This document shows positions 1 through 4,868 of a stretch of DNA of 7,242 nt, one piece after another. Source of the stretch: Candidatus Kaiserbacteria bacterium (GTDB lineage Bacteria > Patescibacteriota > Minisyncoccia > Phycocordibacterales > UBA2100). Location: the NCBI GenBank assembly GCA_026996985.1, contig JALWJR010000010.1, forward strand, positions 1 to 7,242, written 5' to 3'. Below the pieces are notes generated by a model. It did not search any database and was not told the origin of the DNA. It was given only the letters and a program-made list of their open reading frames with translations. A program made the translations under genes and the position numbers. The stretch's first letter is position 1; each line of letters begins with the position of its first letter.

Positions 1-791
1 CGTGCAGAAAGTCCAAGCTCGTCAACGCGCACTTTCAAAACTTCTTTATCCGCCTCTTTGTTTTCCTGCTCTTTCGTCTCCGATACTTCCTCCGACAACT
101 CTTCCTCTTGGAATCCTACTATCGCTTTGAGTTGTTGTATCATGATTGAAATAGCCTCTTCAAAAGCTTCTTTTGCCGTTACTGTGCCATCAGTCTCTAT
201 AGTGAAGCGAAGTCTGTTAAAATCGGTTCTGTCTCCAACACGCATGTTTTCAACTTCGTAGTTAACACGACGAATTGGAGAAAAAGAGGCATCAAGAGCG
301 ATAAGACCCGCTTCCGTCTTGTCTTCAACCAATGACTCCTTTGGCACAAACCCTATTCCCTTTTCAACTGTTATCTCCATTTTTAGCGTAGTTTTACCGG
401 TTATCTCAGCTATGTGCTGGTCCGGGTTTAGTATTTCAACCTGTCCCGGAATCTGCAAATCTCCGGCGGTTACGGTTTTGGGGCCTTTAACATCCAAAAC
501 AAGCTTCTGCGGTTCATCTGTTGCCATTTTAAAGTGTATTTTTTTCAAATTAAGTAAAATCAAAATGGCATCTTCTTTTACTCCATCAATGGTTGAGAAC
601 TCATGAGGAACACCTTCTATTTTAACCGTTGTAATGGCAACCCCGGGCAAAGAAGACAGAATAATTCTGCGCAAAGAATTTCCAATGGTGTGCCCATAAC
701 CCGGGTAGAAGCCGTCTATCTCGTAGATAGCGTGGTTGGGCTCCTCTTTTATCACTTTTGGTTTTGACGGAAGGGTGATGTTGTGATTCAT
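1..791 (-). CDS. rpoA: RNA polymerase alpha subunit (3' end cut by window)
   Basis: Alpha subunit, which dimerises to nucleate assembly of RNA polymerase and contacts activators and UP elements through its C-terminal domain. I translated 263 codons from the ATG at 789-791. The N-terminal assembly domain shows the family signature GHTIGNSLRRIILSS (residues 33-47), then PGVAITTVKIEGVPHEFSTI (49-68) and GVKEDAILILLNLK (70-83). The second part of the assembly domain (SPIRRVNYEVENMRVG, 171-186, then DRTDFNRLRFTIETDGTV) is intact. A strongly acidic linker follows (about 228-250, rich in Glu), and the helix-hairpin-helix C-terminal domain is just starting (VDELGLSA) when the window ends. It is last of the visible operon, 20 nt after the rpsD stop. 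No Shine-Dalgarno match precedes the ATG; the upstream spacer is AT-rich. Seen: motifs. Known: family role. Identity is near certain. Confidence 0.97.
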   Translation of the reverse strand, partial: MNHNITLPSKPKVIKEEPNHAIYEIDGFYPGYGHTIGNSLRRIILSSLPGVAITTVKIEGVPHEFSTIDGVKEDAILILLNLKKIHFKMATDEPQKLVLDVKGPKTVTAGDLQIPGQVEILNPDQHIAEITGKTTLKMEITVEKGIGFVPKESLVEDKTEAGLIALDASFSPIRRVNYEVENMRVGDRTDFNRLRFTIETDGTVTAKEAFEEAISIMIQQLKAIVGFQEEELSEEVSETKEQENKEADKEVLKVRVDELGLSA

Positions 792-811
792 AATGGTAAT
801 TTAACTTATAA

Positions 812-1417
812 CTATTTTGTGTAAAATTCAAATACGGCTTTCAAATCAAAAGGTGTTGAAGTTGGATCATATTCCGGCAATTTTTCAATTTTTCCGGATA
901 ACTTTTTTGCATCAAAAGAAAGCCAACTTTCAGGAGTAAAGGATGCAATCTCTTCCGCTCGCAGAGTAAATACGGCTTTTTGTTTACTTCCTTCTCTAAC
1001 AGCTACAATGTCACCCTTTTTGCAAGCGTAAGAAGGTATGGTGACTTTTCTTCCGTTTACTGTTATATGTCCATGACTTACAAGCTGTCTTGCCGCCGGC
1101 TGTGTTGGAGCCAATCCAAGCAAGTGCACAACACTGTCCAGTCTCATTTGCAATTTTCTGTAAAGTTCGGTGTTTGTGTCTTCCGATTTCATTGATTCAT
1201 GAACATACCTTCTGAGCTGTTTTTCCGTAATACCGAAAGCAAACCTGACTTTTTGTTTCTCCAAAAGCTGTTTACCATAATCGCTAAGCGCCACTCTGCG
1301 GCGGAAATTTTTGTTTTTGCGCGCTTCCGACAACGCAAACTTTTGCGTTTGACATTTCTCATGTACAAACGCGCCCAATTTTCTTCCTAATTTGTAAATC
1401 GGTTTTCTCTTTACCAT
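812..1417 (-). CDS. rpsD: Small-subunit ribosomal protein S4
   Basis: S4 is a primary 16S rRNA binder that starts assembly of the 30S body and in many bacteria also represses its own operon. The 201-residue product, close to the usual length of about 200, has the N-terminal landmarks ALSDYGKQLLEKQKVRFAFG (43-62) and EKQLRRY (65-71). An S4 RNA-binding domain follows at about 91-155 (RLDSVVHLLGLAPTQPAARQ, then VSHGHITVNGRKV). The C-terminal segment is SWLSFDA...P-E-Y-D...VFEFYTK, where most bacterial S4 proteins end in EFYSR. The extreme N-terminus is unusual: the common GP-C-x2-C-R-R zinc knuckle is replaced by a basic stretch, and only Cys22 and Cys132 remain, so this is a zinc-free form. The ATG is 9 nt after the rpsK stop, and no clear Shine-Dalgarno precedes it, so translational coupling to rpsK is likely (inference). 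Confidence 0.96.
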   Translation of the reverse strand: MVKRKPIYKLGRKLGAFVHEKCQTQKFALSEARKNKNFRRRVALSDYGKQLLEKQKVRFAFGITEKQLRRYVHESMKSEDTNTELYRKLQMRLDSVVHLLGLAPTQPAARQLVSHGHITVNGRKVTIPSYACKKGDIVAVREGSKQKAVFTLRAEEIASFTPESWLSFDAKKLSGKIEKLPEYDPTSTPFDLKAVFEFYTK

Positions 1418-1426
1418 ACGCTTTTA

Positions 1427-1861
1427 TTATATACGACGTGGACGACGACGCCTTGGTCCGTTGTGCGGAATCGGTGTCGCATCCACAATTTCATTTATTT
1501 TAAAACCTTTGGTCAAAAAAGCCCTAAGTGCTGACTCACGACCGGAACCAACACCTTTAATAACAGCTTTCACCTCTTTCAACCCCATCATCTCGGCTTT
1601 CTCGGCTATAAGCTCGCCAACCTTTGCGGCCGCAAAAGGCGTACTTTTTTTGGCTCCGGAGAAACCAAGTGAACCGGCAGATGCCCAAACAACCACATTT
1701 CCTTTTTCGTCTGCAATTGAAACCTTTGTGTTGTTGTAAGTGGCATGAATGTTTAACACTCCGCTTTGCAGTTTTTTCTTCGGTATGCGAGACAAAGCGC
1801 GGTCTCGCAAACCTTTATTCATTGAACTTCCGCTTTTTTTGATTATCCTTTTTTTACCCAT
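1427..1861 (-). CDS. rpsK: Small-subunit ribosomal protein S11
   Basis: S11 sits on the 30S platform, binds 16S rRNA near the E site and contacts S7 across the mRNA exit path. The 144-residue product carries the family core: GVLNIHATYNNTKVSIAD (34-51), GNVVVWASAGSLGFSGAKKS (54-73), PFAAAK (75-80), and VKGVGSGRES-like IKGVGSGRES (101-110). It ends with the conserved DATPIPHNGPRRRRPRRI (127-144). The usual Cys after PHNG is Pro here. It is about 15 residues longer than E. coli S11, owing to a basic N-terminal extension (KKRIIKKSGSSMNKGLRD). An internal Met at residue 14 could be an alternative start. I kept the first ATG because only 1 nt separates it from the rpsM stop (TAG-T-ATG) and a purine-rich GAGAAGAAG lies just upstream within rpsM. 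Coupled translation with rpsM is likely. Confidence 0.96.
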   Translation of the reverse strand: MGKKRIIKKSGSSMNKGLRDRALSRIPKKKLQSGVLNIHATYNNTKVSIADEKGNVVVWASAGSLGFSGAKKSTPFAAAKVGELIAEKAEMMGLKEVKAVIKGVGSGRESALRAFLTKGFKINEIVDATPIPHNGPRRRRPRRI

Positions 1862-1862
1862 A

Positions 1863-2243
1863 CTACTTCTTCTCTATTTTAACTTTACCCGAGGTCATTG
1901 TGCGACGCACGTTTCCGCGAACGGTTCTTGAGTTTGTTCTGGTTCTCTGTCCTCTTACGGGCAATCTGCGCGAGTGCCTGTCACCTCTGTAAGTTCCAAT
2001 GTCTTTAAGGCGTTTTATATTTGCCGCAATTTCACGTTTCAATTCTCCCTCTATTTTGAATTTCTCAATTTCTTGCGCTATTTTTTTCTCTTGTTCGGGT
2101 GAAAGTGAAGGTGCTTTTGCGCCATAGTCAACACCAACCTTATCCAAAACTTCCCTGGCGCGAGTAAGCCCAATGCCGTAGATGGCTGTCAGGGCATACT
2201 CCAATCTTTTATTATCAGGTATTGTGACTCCGGCTATACGCAT
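1863..2243 (-). CDS. rpsM: Small-subunit ribosomal protein S13
   Basis: S13 is in the head of the 30S subunit, contacts the 50S subunit through intersubunit bridges, and reaches the tRNAs with its basic tail. The 126-residue product begins MRIAGVTIPDNKRLEYALT and has the helix-two-turn-helix region IYGIGLTRAREVLDKVGVD (21-39). The signature is at 82-109: IGTYRGDRHSRRLPVRGQRT then RTNSRTVRG. A basic Lys-rich tail follows (SGKVKIEKK). The reading frame stays open for 20 more codons upstream (to 2303), but that would overlap rpmJ and add sequence unlike any S13. The canonical MRIAG start and an AAGGAT Shine-Dalgarno at 2256-2261 both support 2243. The start lies 10 nt after the rpmJ stop. Insertions relative to E. 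coli S13 around 41-66 (SLSPEQEKKIAQEIEKFK) look like ordinary lineage variation. Confidence 0.96.
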   Translation of the reverse strand: MRIAGVTIPDNKRLEYALTAIYGIGLTRAREVLDKVGVDYGAKAPSLSPEQEKKIAQEIEKFKIEGELKREIAANIKRLKDIGTYRGDRHSRRLPVRGQRTRTNSRTVRGNVRRTMTSGKVKIEKK

Positions 2244-2253
2244 ATTAAAAAAA

Positions 2254-2367
2254 TTATCCTTGTCTTTGTTTATGGCGCGGGTTTTTGCAAATAACCCTAA
2301 CACGCCCGTGACGCTTCACGATTTTACAATCTTTACAAATCTTTTTTACTGAAGATTTTACTTTCAT
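2254..2367 (-). CDS. rpmJ: Large-subunit ribosomal protein L36
   Basis: L36 is the smallest 50S protein, a zinc-ribbon peptide that bridges 23S rRNA helices. The 37-residue product MKVKSSVKKICKDCKIVKRH... has the zinc ligands in canonical spacing: Cys11-x2-Cys14-x12-Cys27-x4-His32. This is the C+ (zinc-binding) form, unlike S4 in the same operon. The frame is open further upstream, to 2451, but that sequence crosses the promoter and terminator and does not resemble L36, so the internal ATG at 2365-2367 is the start. It is the first gene of the operon; infA and secY, which often precede rpmJ, are not here, and gyrB plus a small unknown gene take their place. No exposed Shine-Dalgarno is visible; a GAGG lies within a predicted leader hairpin 14 nt upstream of the ATG. 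Confidence 0.96.
   Translation of the reverse strand: MKVKSSVKKICKDCKIVKRHGRVRVICKNPRHKQRQG
2256..2261 (-). promoter_or_regulatory. Shine-Dalgarno site of rpsM
   Basis: AAGGAT on the minus strand, overlapping the last codons of rpmJ (GGA-TAA), 12 nt before the rpsM ATG. The spacing is on the long side. It supports the short S13 start over the upstream in-frame option and suggests rpmJ-rpsM translational coupling. Confidence 0.6.
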
Positions 2368-2375
2368 AAAAACAA

Positions 2376-2392
2376 ACTCTGCCTCGCAGAGT
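2376..2392 (-). promoter_or_regulatory. 5' leader hairpin of the ribosomal operon
   Basis: Perfect 7-bp stem (ACTCTGC / GCAGAGT) with a 3-nt GAG loop, followed by a U-rich run (TTGTTTTT) that abuts the rpmJ ATG. With the promoter called at 2399-2426, +1 falls on 2392, the first base of the stem. The mRNA would therefore begin with the hairpin. The only Shine-Dalgarno-like bases (GAGG) are the loop plus the first base of the 3' arm. The structure is seen in sequence; a role in stability or translation control is inference. Confidence 0.5.
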
Positions 2393-2398
2393 GGATAT

Positions 2399-2426
2399 AC
2401 TATACACGAAAAAAAGCGGGATGCAA
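2399..2426 (-). promoter_or_regulatory. Promoter of the rpmJ-rpsM-rpsK-rpsD-rpoA operon
   Basis: Minus-strand -35 TTGCAT (2421-2426, 4 of 6 to TTGACA) and -10 TATAGT (2399-2404, 5 of 6 to TATAAT) separated by 16 bp. Predicted +1 is about 2392, giving a leader of about 25 nt before rpmJ. The -35 hexamer is part of the 3' arm of the terminator that closes the upstream unit, so promoter and terminator share DNA. Placement at the head of the operon and the lack of any other candidate nearby support the call; there is no experimental support. Confidence 0.6.
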
Positions 2427-2441
2427 GTTTTTGCACCCCGC
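2409..2441 (-). terminator. Intrinsic terminator after the gyrB / 103-residue gene unit
   Basis: On the minus strand the RNA forms an 11-bp stem (GCGGGGUGCAA with UUGCAUCCCGC, one G-U wobble) closed by an AAAC tetraloop, followed immediately by seven U residues (2409-2415). The stem starts 6 nt after the stop codon of the 103-residue gene. This is a textbook rho-independent terminator. On the plus strand the wobble becomes an A-C mismatch and there is no T run on that side, so it is directional. Confidence 0.9.
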
Positions 2442-2447
2442 CTACTC

Positions 2448-2759
2448 TCAAGAAGGATACGCCACATTCTTTTCAAAATATCTCCCATCGGATAAGGCTT
2501 TGTTCCTTTCGTGCTCAACATCCATACCCATAATCTCCGTAGCATAAAAATGCAATATGTACTCGGGCAACTCCTTTTTCTTTTTCCACTGATTCATATG
2601 CCAGTCAATTGCGGGCATATAAGTTGATGAATAATATCTTCCATAAGCTTGCGCAAACAACTCTTTATCCGAGTTTACCCTCCACTTTCTTTTGAGGGTT
2701 TGCACAATTTTTTCGGCATCAGCAACGGTGCGCACACATAGAAAATAGTAGCGTTGCAT
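2448..2759 (-). CDS. Hypothetical protein, 103 residues, aromatic- and Lys/Arg-rich
   Basis: I do not recognise this protein. The product begins MQRYYFLCVRTVADAEKIVQ. It has 10 Tyr, 3 Trp and 4 Phe, 17 Lys/Arg against 13 Asp/Glu, a single Cys (8), no signal peptide and no membrane segment, so it should be cytosolic. Notable stretches are an amphipathic helix at about 12-25, the aromatic patch YGRYYSSTYMPAIDWHMNQW (39-58), a KKKK run (59-62), and PEYILHFYATEIMGMDVEHE (65-84). Nucleic-acid or ribosome binding is possible from composition but unproven. The frame is open up to 2825, but I chose 2759 because an AGGAGG sits 5 nt before that ATG. It lies 71 nt downstream of gyrB and just before a strong terminator, so it is probably the last gene of the gyrB unit, perhaps with its own promoter as well. 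Good ribosome-binding site plus terminator argue for a real gene. Confidence 0.85.
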   Translation of the reverse strand: MQRYYFLCVRTVADAEKIVQTLKRKWRVNSDKELFAQAYGRYYSSTYMPAIDWHMNQWKKKKELPEYILHFYATEIMGMDVEHERNKALSDGRYFEKNVAYPS

Positions 2760-2764
2760 CACTC

Positions 2765-2770
2765 CCTCCT
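2765..2770 (-). promoter_or_regulatory. Strong Shine-Dalgarno of the 103-residue gene
   Basis: AGGAGG, a full anti-Shine-Dalgarno match, 5 nt before the ATG at 2757-2759. It decides the start against the longer frame beginning at 2825, and it is by far the best ribosome-binding site in the window. Confidence 0.85.
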
Positions 2771-2813
2771 TTGTGCTGTTTTTGTATGTTTTTGTAGATG
2801 TTCCTAGACCAAC

Positions 2814-2842
2814 ATTATTGCACAAAAAACTTAAATGTCCAA
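2814..2842 (-). promoter_or_regulatory. Possible promoter for the 103-residue gene
   Basis: Minus-strand extended -10 TGC-AATAAT (hexamer 2814-2819, 5 of 6) with a 17-bp spacer to TTGGAC (2837-2842, only 3 of 6), the latter inside the last codons of gyrB. Predicted +1 is about 2807, giving a leader of about 47 nt. It would let the small gene be expressed apart from gyrB. The match is moderate and AT-rich spacers yield such matches by chance. Confidence 0.35.
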
Positions 2843-4780
2843 GTTTGCCTCTTTTGCGTGGGTTTGAATAAATGTTTTGCGAGCTGAGACATCGGTTCCC
2901 ATAAGGATATCAAATGTTTTGTCTGCCTCTTGGGCGTCTTGAATTGTAACCTGTTTTAAAAGCCTGGTTTTTGGATCCATGGTTGTCTCCCAGAGCTCCT
3001 CAGGGTTCATCTCACCCAAACCTTTATACCTTTGCACGTCAAATCCTTCTTTTCCTTTCAGGATTTCATCACGCTCTTCATCACTGTATGCGTAGTAAAC
3101 TTCCTTGCCTTTTTTAATCTTGTAAAGCGGTGGCTGAGCGATGTAAAGATATCCACCTTCTATAACCGGCTTAAAGTACCTGTAAAACAAAGTTAAAAGC
3201 AAAGTTCTTATGTGCGCTCCGTCAACATCGGCGTCAGTTGCTATTATAATCTTGTGATACCTGAGTTTTGACAGGTCAAAAGTATCTCCTATCGCAGCTC
3301 CAAGGGCAACAACAAGCGCTTTTATCTCATTGTTTGCAAGCATTTTGTCCAAGCGAGCTCTTTCAACATTCAATATTTTTCCCCTCAGTGGAAGTATGGC
3401 TTGAGTGCGCCTGTCCCTTCCTTGCTTTGATGAACCGCCGGCCGAGTCTCCCTCAACGATAAACAGCTCGGCCTCCTCGGCATTTTTAACCTGACAGTCG
3501 GCCAGCTTACCCGGAAGGGTCATTCCGTCCAGCGCTCCTTTTCTTAAAATTGAATCTTTGGCTGCTTTGGCTGCTTTGCGCGCTTTCATCGCAAGAGAAG
3601 CTTTTTGAATTATCGCCTTTGCATCATCTGGGTGCTCCTCTAAAAATTCCGCAAACGCTTTTGCAAATACCGCCTCGGTTGCGCTCCTGGCTTCAACCGA
3701 ACCGAGCTTTGCCTTGGTCTGTCCTTCAAATTGAATTTCTCTCATTTTGACCGATATAACCGCAGTCAAACCTTCCAGAACATCATCTCCGGAGAAAGAA
3801 CCTTCAACTTTCATGTTGTTTTTCTTGACGTAGGCGTTGATGGTGCGAGTAAGAGCGGTTTTAAACCCTGTCACATGTGTTCCGCCTTCCGGGTTGTAAA
3901 TGTTGTTTGCAAACGCGTTTATACGAGCCGATATATCATCCACATACTGCAGAGCAATTTCCACTTGAACATCCTCACTCTCTCCTTTGGTGTAGAAAAT
4001 GTTTTTGTGCAGTGGTTTCTGGTGTCTGTTTTGAAAACTTATCAAACTCTTAAGCCCTCCTTCAAAATAAAAACTGATTCTCGGCGCGTTTAACCTCAGT
4101 TCACGAATATAGAAAACTTCAGTATCTTTTATAAGCTTCTCATCAATTTCTCTTAAATCATAGATGGTTATTTTCATTGATGGAACAAGGTAAGCTTGTT
4201 GTCTCAAGTGGGATACTATCGTATTCCAATTAAATTTTATCTCGGGAAAAATTTCCGGGTCAGGCTCAAAAGTAATAATTGTTCCGGTAATTTTTGAACT
4301 GCCAAGCTTTTTGACGGGACCGGTTTTCTTTCCTCCGTTTTTATACTCTTGCACATATCTTCCTCCGTCTCTGTGCACCTCGGCGCGCGCATAAACCGAC
4401 AGGGCGTTTACAACCGATACTCCCACACCGTGCAAACCGCCCGAGTATTTATACCCTTCACCGCCGAATTTTCCACCTGCATGCAAAGTGGTCATGATGG
4501 TTTCAAGAGCTGAAACTTTTGTTTTGGGATGTTTGTCAACCGGGATACCGCGACCGTTGTCAACAACACGCACTCTGTTTCCCGGCAAAAGCGCAACTTC
4601 TATATCATCGGCAAACCCACCCATGGCCTCATCACGCGAATTGTCAAACACCTCCCAGATTAAGTGATGCAAGCCATCTATCCCGGTTGTTCCTATGTAC
4701 ATTCCGGGGCGCCTGCGAACAGCCTCCAAACCCTCAAGAACGGTTATATCTTTTGCTCCGTATGATGTTTTTTTGCTCAT
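2831..4780 (-). CDS. gyrB: DNA gyrase subunit B
   Basis: ATPase subunit of type IIA topoisomerase; with GyrA it introduces negative supercoils. The 649-residue product, the usual length for GyrB without the E. coli-type insert, shows the GHKL ATPase domain: RRRPGMYIG (22-30), EVFDNSRDEA with catalytic Glu43 and Mg-binding Asn47, DNGRGIPV (74-81), and the ATP lid GGLHGVGVS (114-122). The transducer carries the QTK loop (EGQTKAKLG, Lys356). The TOPRIM domain has EGDSAGGSSKQGRDR (443-457), PLRGKILNVE (464-473) and DADVDGAH with Asp516/518/520. The tail has QRYKGLGEMNPEELWETTMD (583-602). ParE shares many of these motifs, but the QRYKGLGEMNP...WETTMDP tail and overall fit favour GyrB. I chose ATG 4778-4780; an in-frame TTG two codons earlier (4784-4786) overlaps the predicted transcription start. 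It is transcribed divergently from the M15 peptidase, likely from a leaderless promoter, and read through into the 103-residue gene. Confidence 0.95.
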   Translation of the reverse strand: MSKKTSYGAKDITVLEGLEAVRRRPGMYIGTTGIDGLHHLIWEVFDNSRDEAMGGFADDIEVALLPGNRVRVVDNGRGIPVDKHPKTKVSALETIMTTLHAGGKFGGEGYKYSGGLHGVGVSVVNALSVYARAEVHRDGGRYVQEYKNGGKKTGPVKKLGSSKITGTIITFEPDPEIFPEIKFNWNTIVSHLRQQAYLVPSMKITIYDLREIDEKLIKDTEVFYIRELRLNAPRISFYFEGGLKSLISFQNRHQKPLHKNIFYTKGESEDVQVEIALQYVDDISARINAFANNIYNPEGGTHVTGFKTALTRTINAYVKKNNMKVEGSFSGDDVLEGLTAVISVKMREIQFEGQTKAKLGSVEARSATEAVFAKAFAEFLEEHPDDAKAIIQKASLAMKARKAAKAAKDSILRKGALDGMTLPGKLADCQVKNAEEAELFIVEGDSAGGSSKQGRDRRTQAILPLRGKILNVERARLDKMLANNEIKALVVALGAAIGDTFDLSKLRYHKIIIATDADVDGAHIRTLLLTLFYRYFKPVIEGGYLYIAQPPLYKIKKGKEVYYAYSDEERDEILKGKEGFDVQRYKGLGEMNPEELWETTMDPKTRLLKQVTIQDAQEADKTFDILMGTDVSARKTFIQTHAKEANLDI

Positions 4781-4787
4781 GCGCAAA

Positions 4788-4796
4788 AGTATAACA
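4788..4796 (-). promoter_or_regulatory. Extended -10 promoter of gyrB (leaderless)
   Basis: Minus-strand TGT-TATACT: TATACT (4788-4793) matches 5 of 6 of the -10 consensus and is preceded by the TGn element. A 17-bp spacer leads to TGTGCA (3 of 6), so the extended -10 probably carries the promoter. Predicted +1 is 4781, one base before the gyrB ATG, which leaves no leader and no ribosome-binding site. The discriminator TTTGCGC is partly GC-rich. Confidence 0.55.
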
Positions 4797-4797
4797 A

Positions 4798-4825
4798 AAA
4801 ATATGGTTTATGCACACTGTGTCAA
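4798..4825 (-). promoter_or_regulatory. Alternative gyrB promoter with consensus -35
   Basis: A perfect TTGACA (4820-4825, minus strand) lies 16 bp before TATTTT (4798-4803, 4 of 6). Its +1 would be about 4791, giving a 10-nt leader that still has no Shine-Dalgarno. The TTGACA is 26 bp from the TATACT element, too far to serve it. It may act as a second start site or be a chance match within this AT-rich spacer. Confidence 0.35.
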
Positions 4826-4853
4826 ATTGCATGCTCAATCAAAATTTCATCTA

Positions 4854-4862
4854 TGTTATTAT
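4854..4862 (+). promoter_or_regulatory. Extended -10 promoter of the M15 peptidase gene (leaderless)
   Basis: TGT-TATTAT: TATTAT (4857-4862) matches 5 of 6 of the -10 consensus and has a TGn element. The -35 region (around 4834-4839, CTCAAT) is poor, as is common for extended -10 promoters. Predicted +1 is 4869, the A of the ATG itself. No Shine-Dalgarno lies between this element and the start. Confidence 0.5.
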
Positions 4863-4868
4863 TAAACC

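Noticed and set aside
319..606. Plus-strand open frames opposite rpoA, rpsD, rpsK and gyrB
   Set aside because: They are antisense to well-recognised genes, have low-complexity Ser/Phe/Leu-rich translations and no ribosome-binding sites.
2244..2303. A 20-codon N-terminal extension of S13 starting at 2303
   Set aside because: It overlaps rpmJ in another frame, has no S13-like sequence, and both MRIAG and the AAGGAT site support the start at 2243.
2448..2450. TGA read as glycine (Gracilibacteria/SR1 code)
   Set aside because: TGA closes pheT right after the family's expected C-terminal Arg and closes the 103-residue gene just before a terminator; long genes here use GGN for conserved glycines and have no internal TGA.
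2760..2825. A longer start for the 103-residue gene at 2825
   Set aside because: The AGGAGG lies directly before the internal ATG at 2759, and the extra 22 codons cover a possible promoter and look like leader sequence.
4781..4786. TTG start for gyrB two codons upstream
   Set aside because: It falls at or upstream of the predicted +1, and GyrB proteins of this type begin naturally with MSKK near the chosen ATG.
4811..4834. Small palindromes in the divergent spacer (ACACTGTGT at 4814-4822, GCATGC at 4829-4834) as operator sites
   Set aside because: They are short, differ from each other and have no repeated copy in the window; chance is sufficient.
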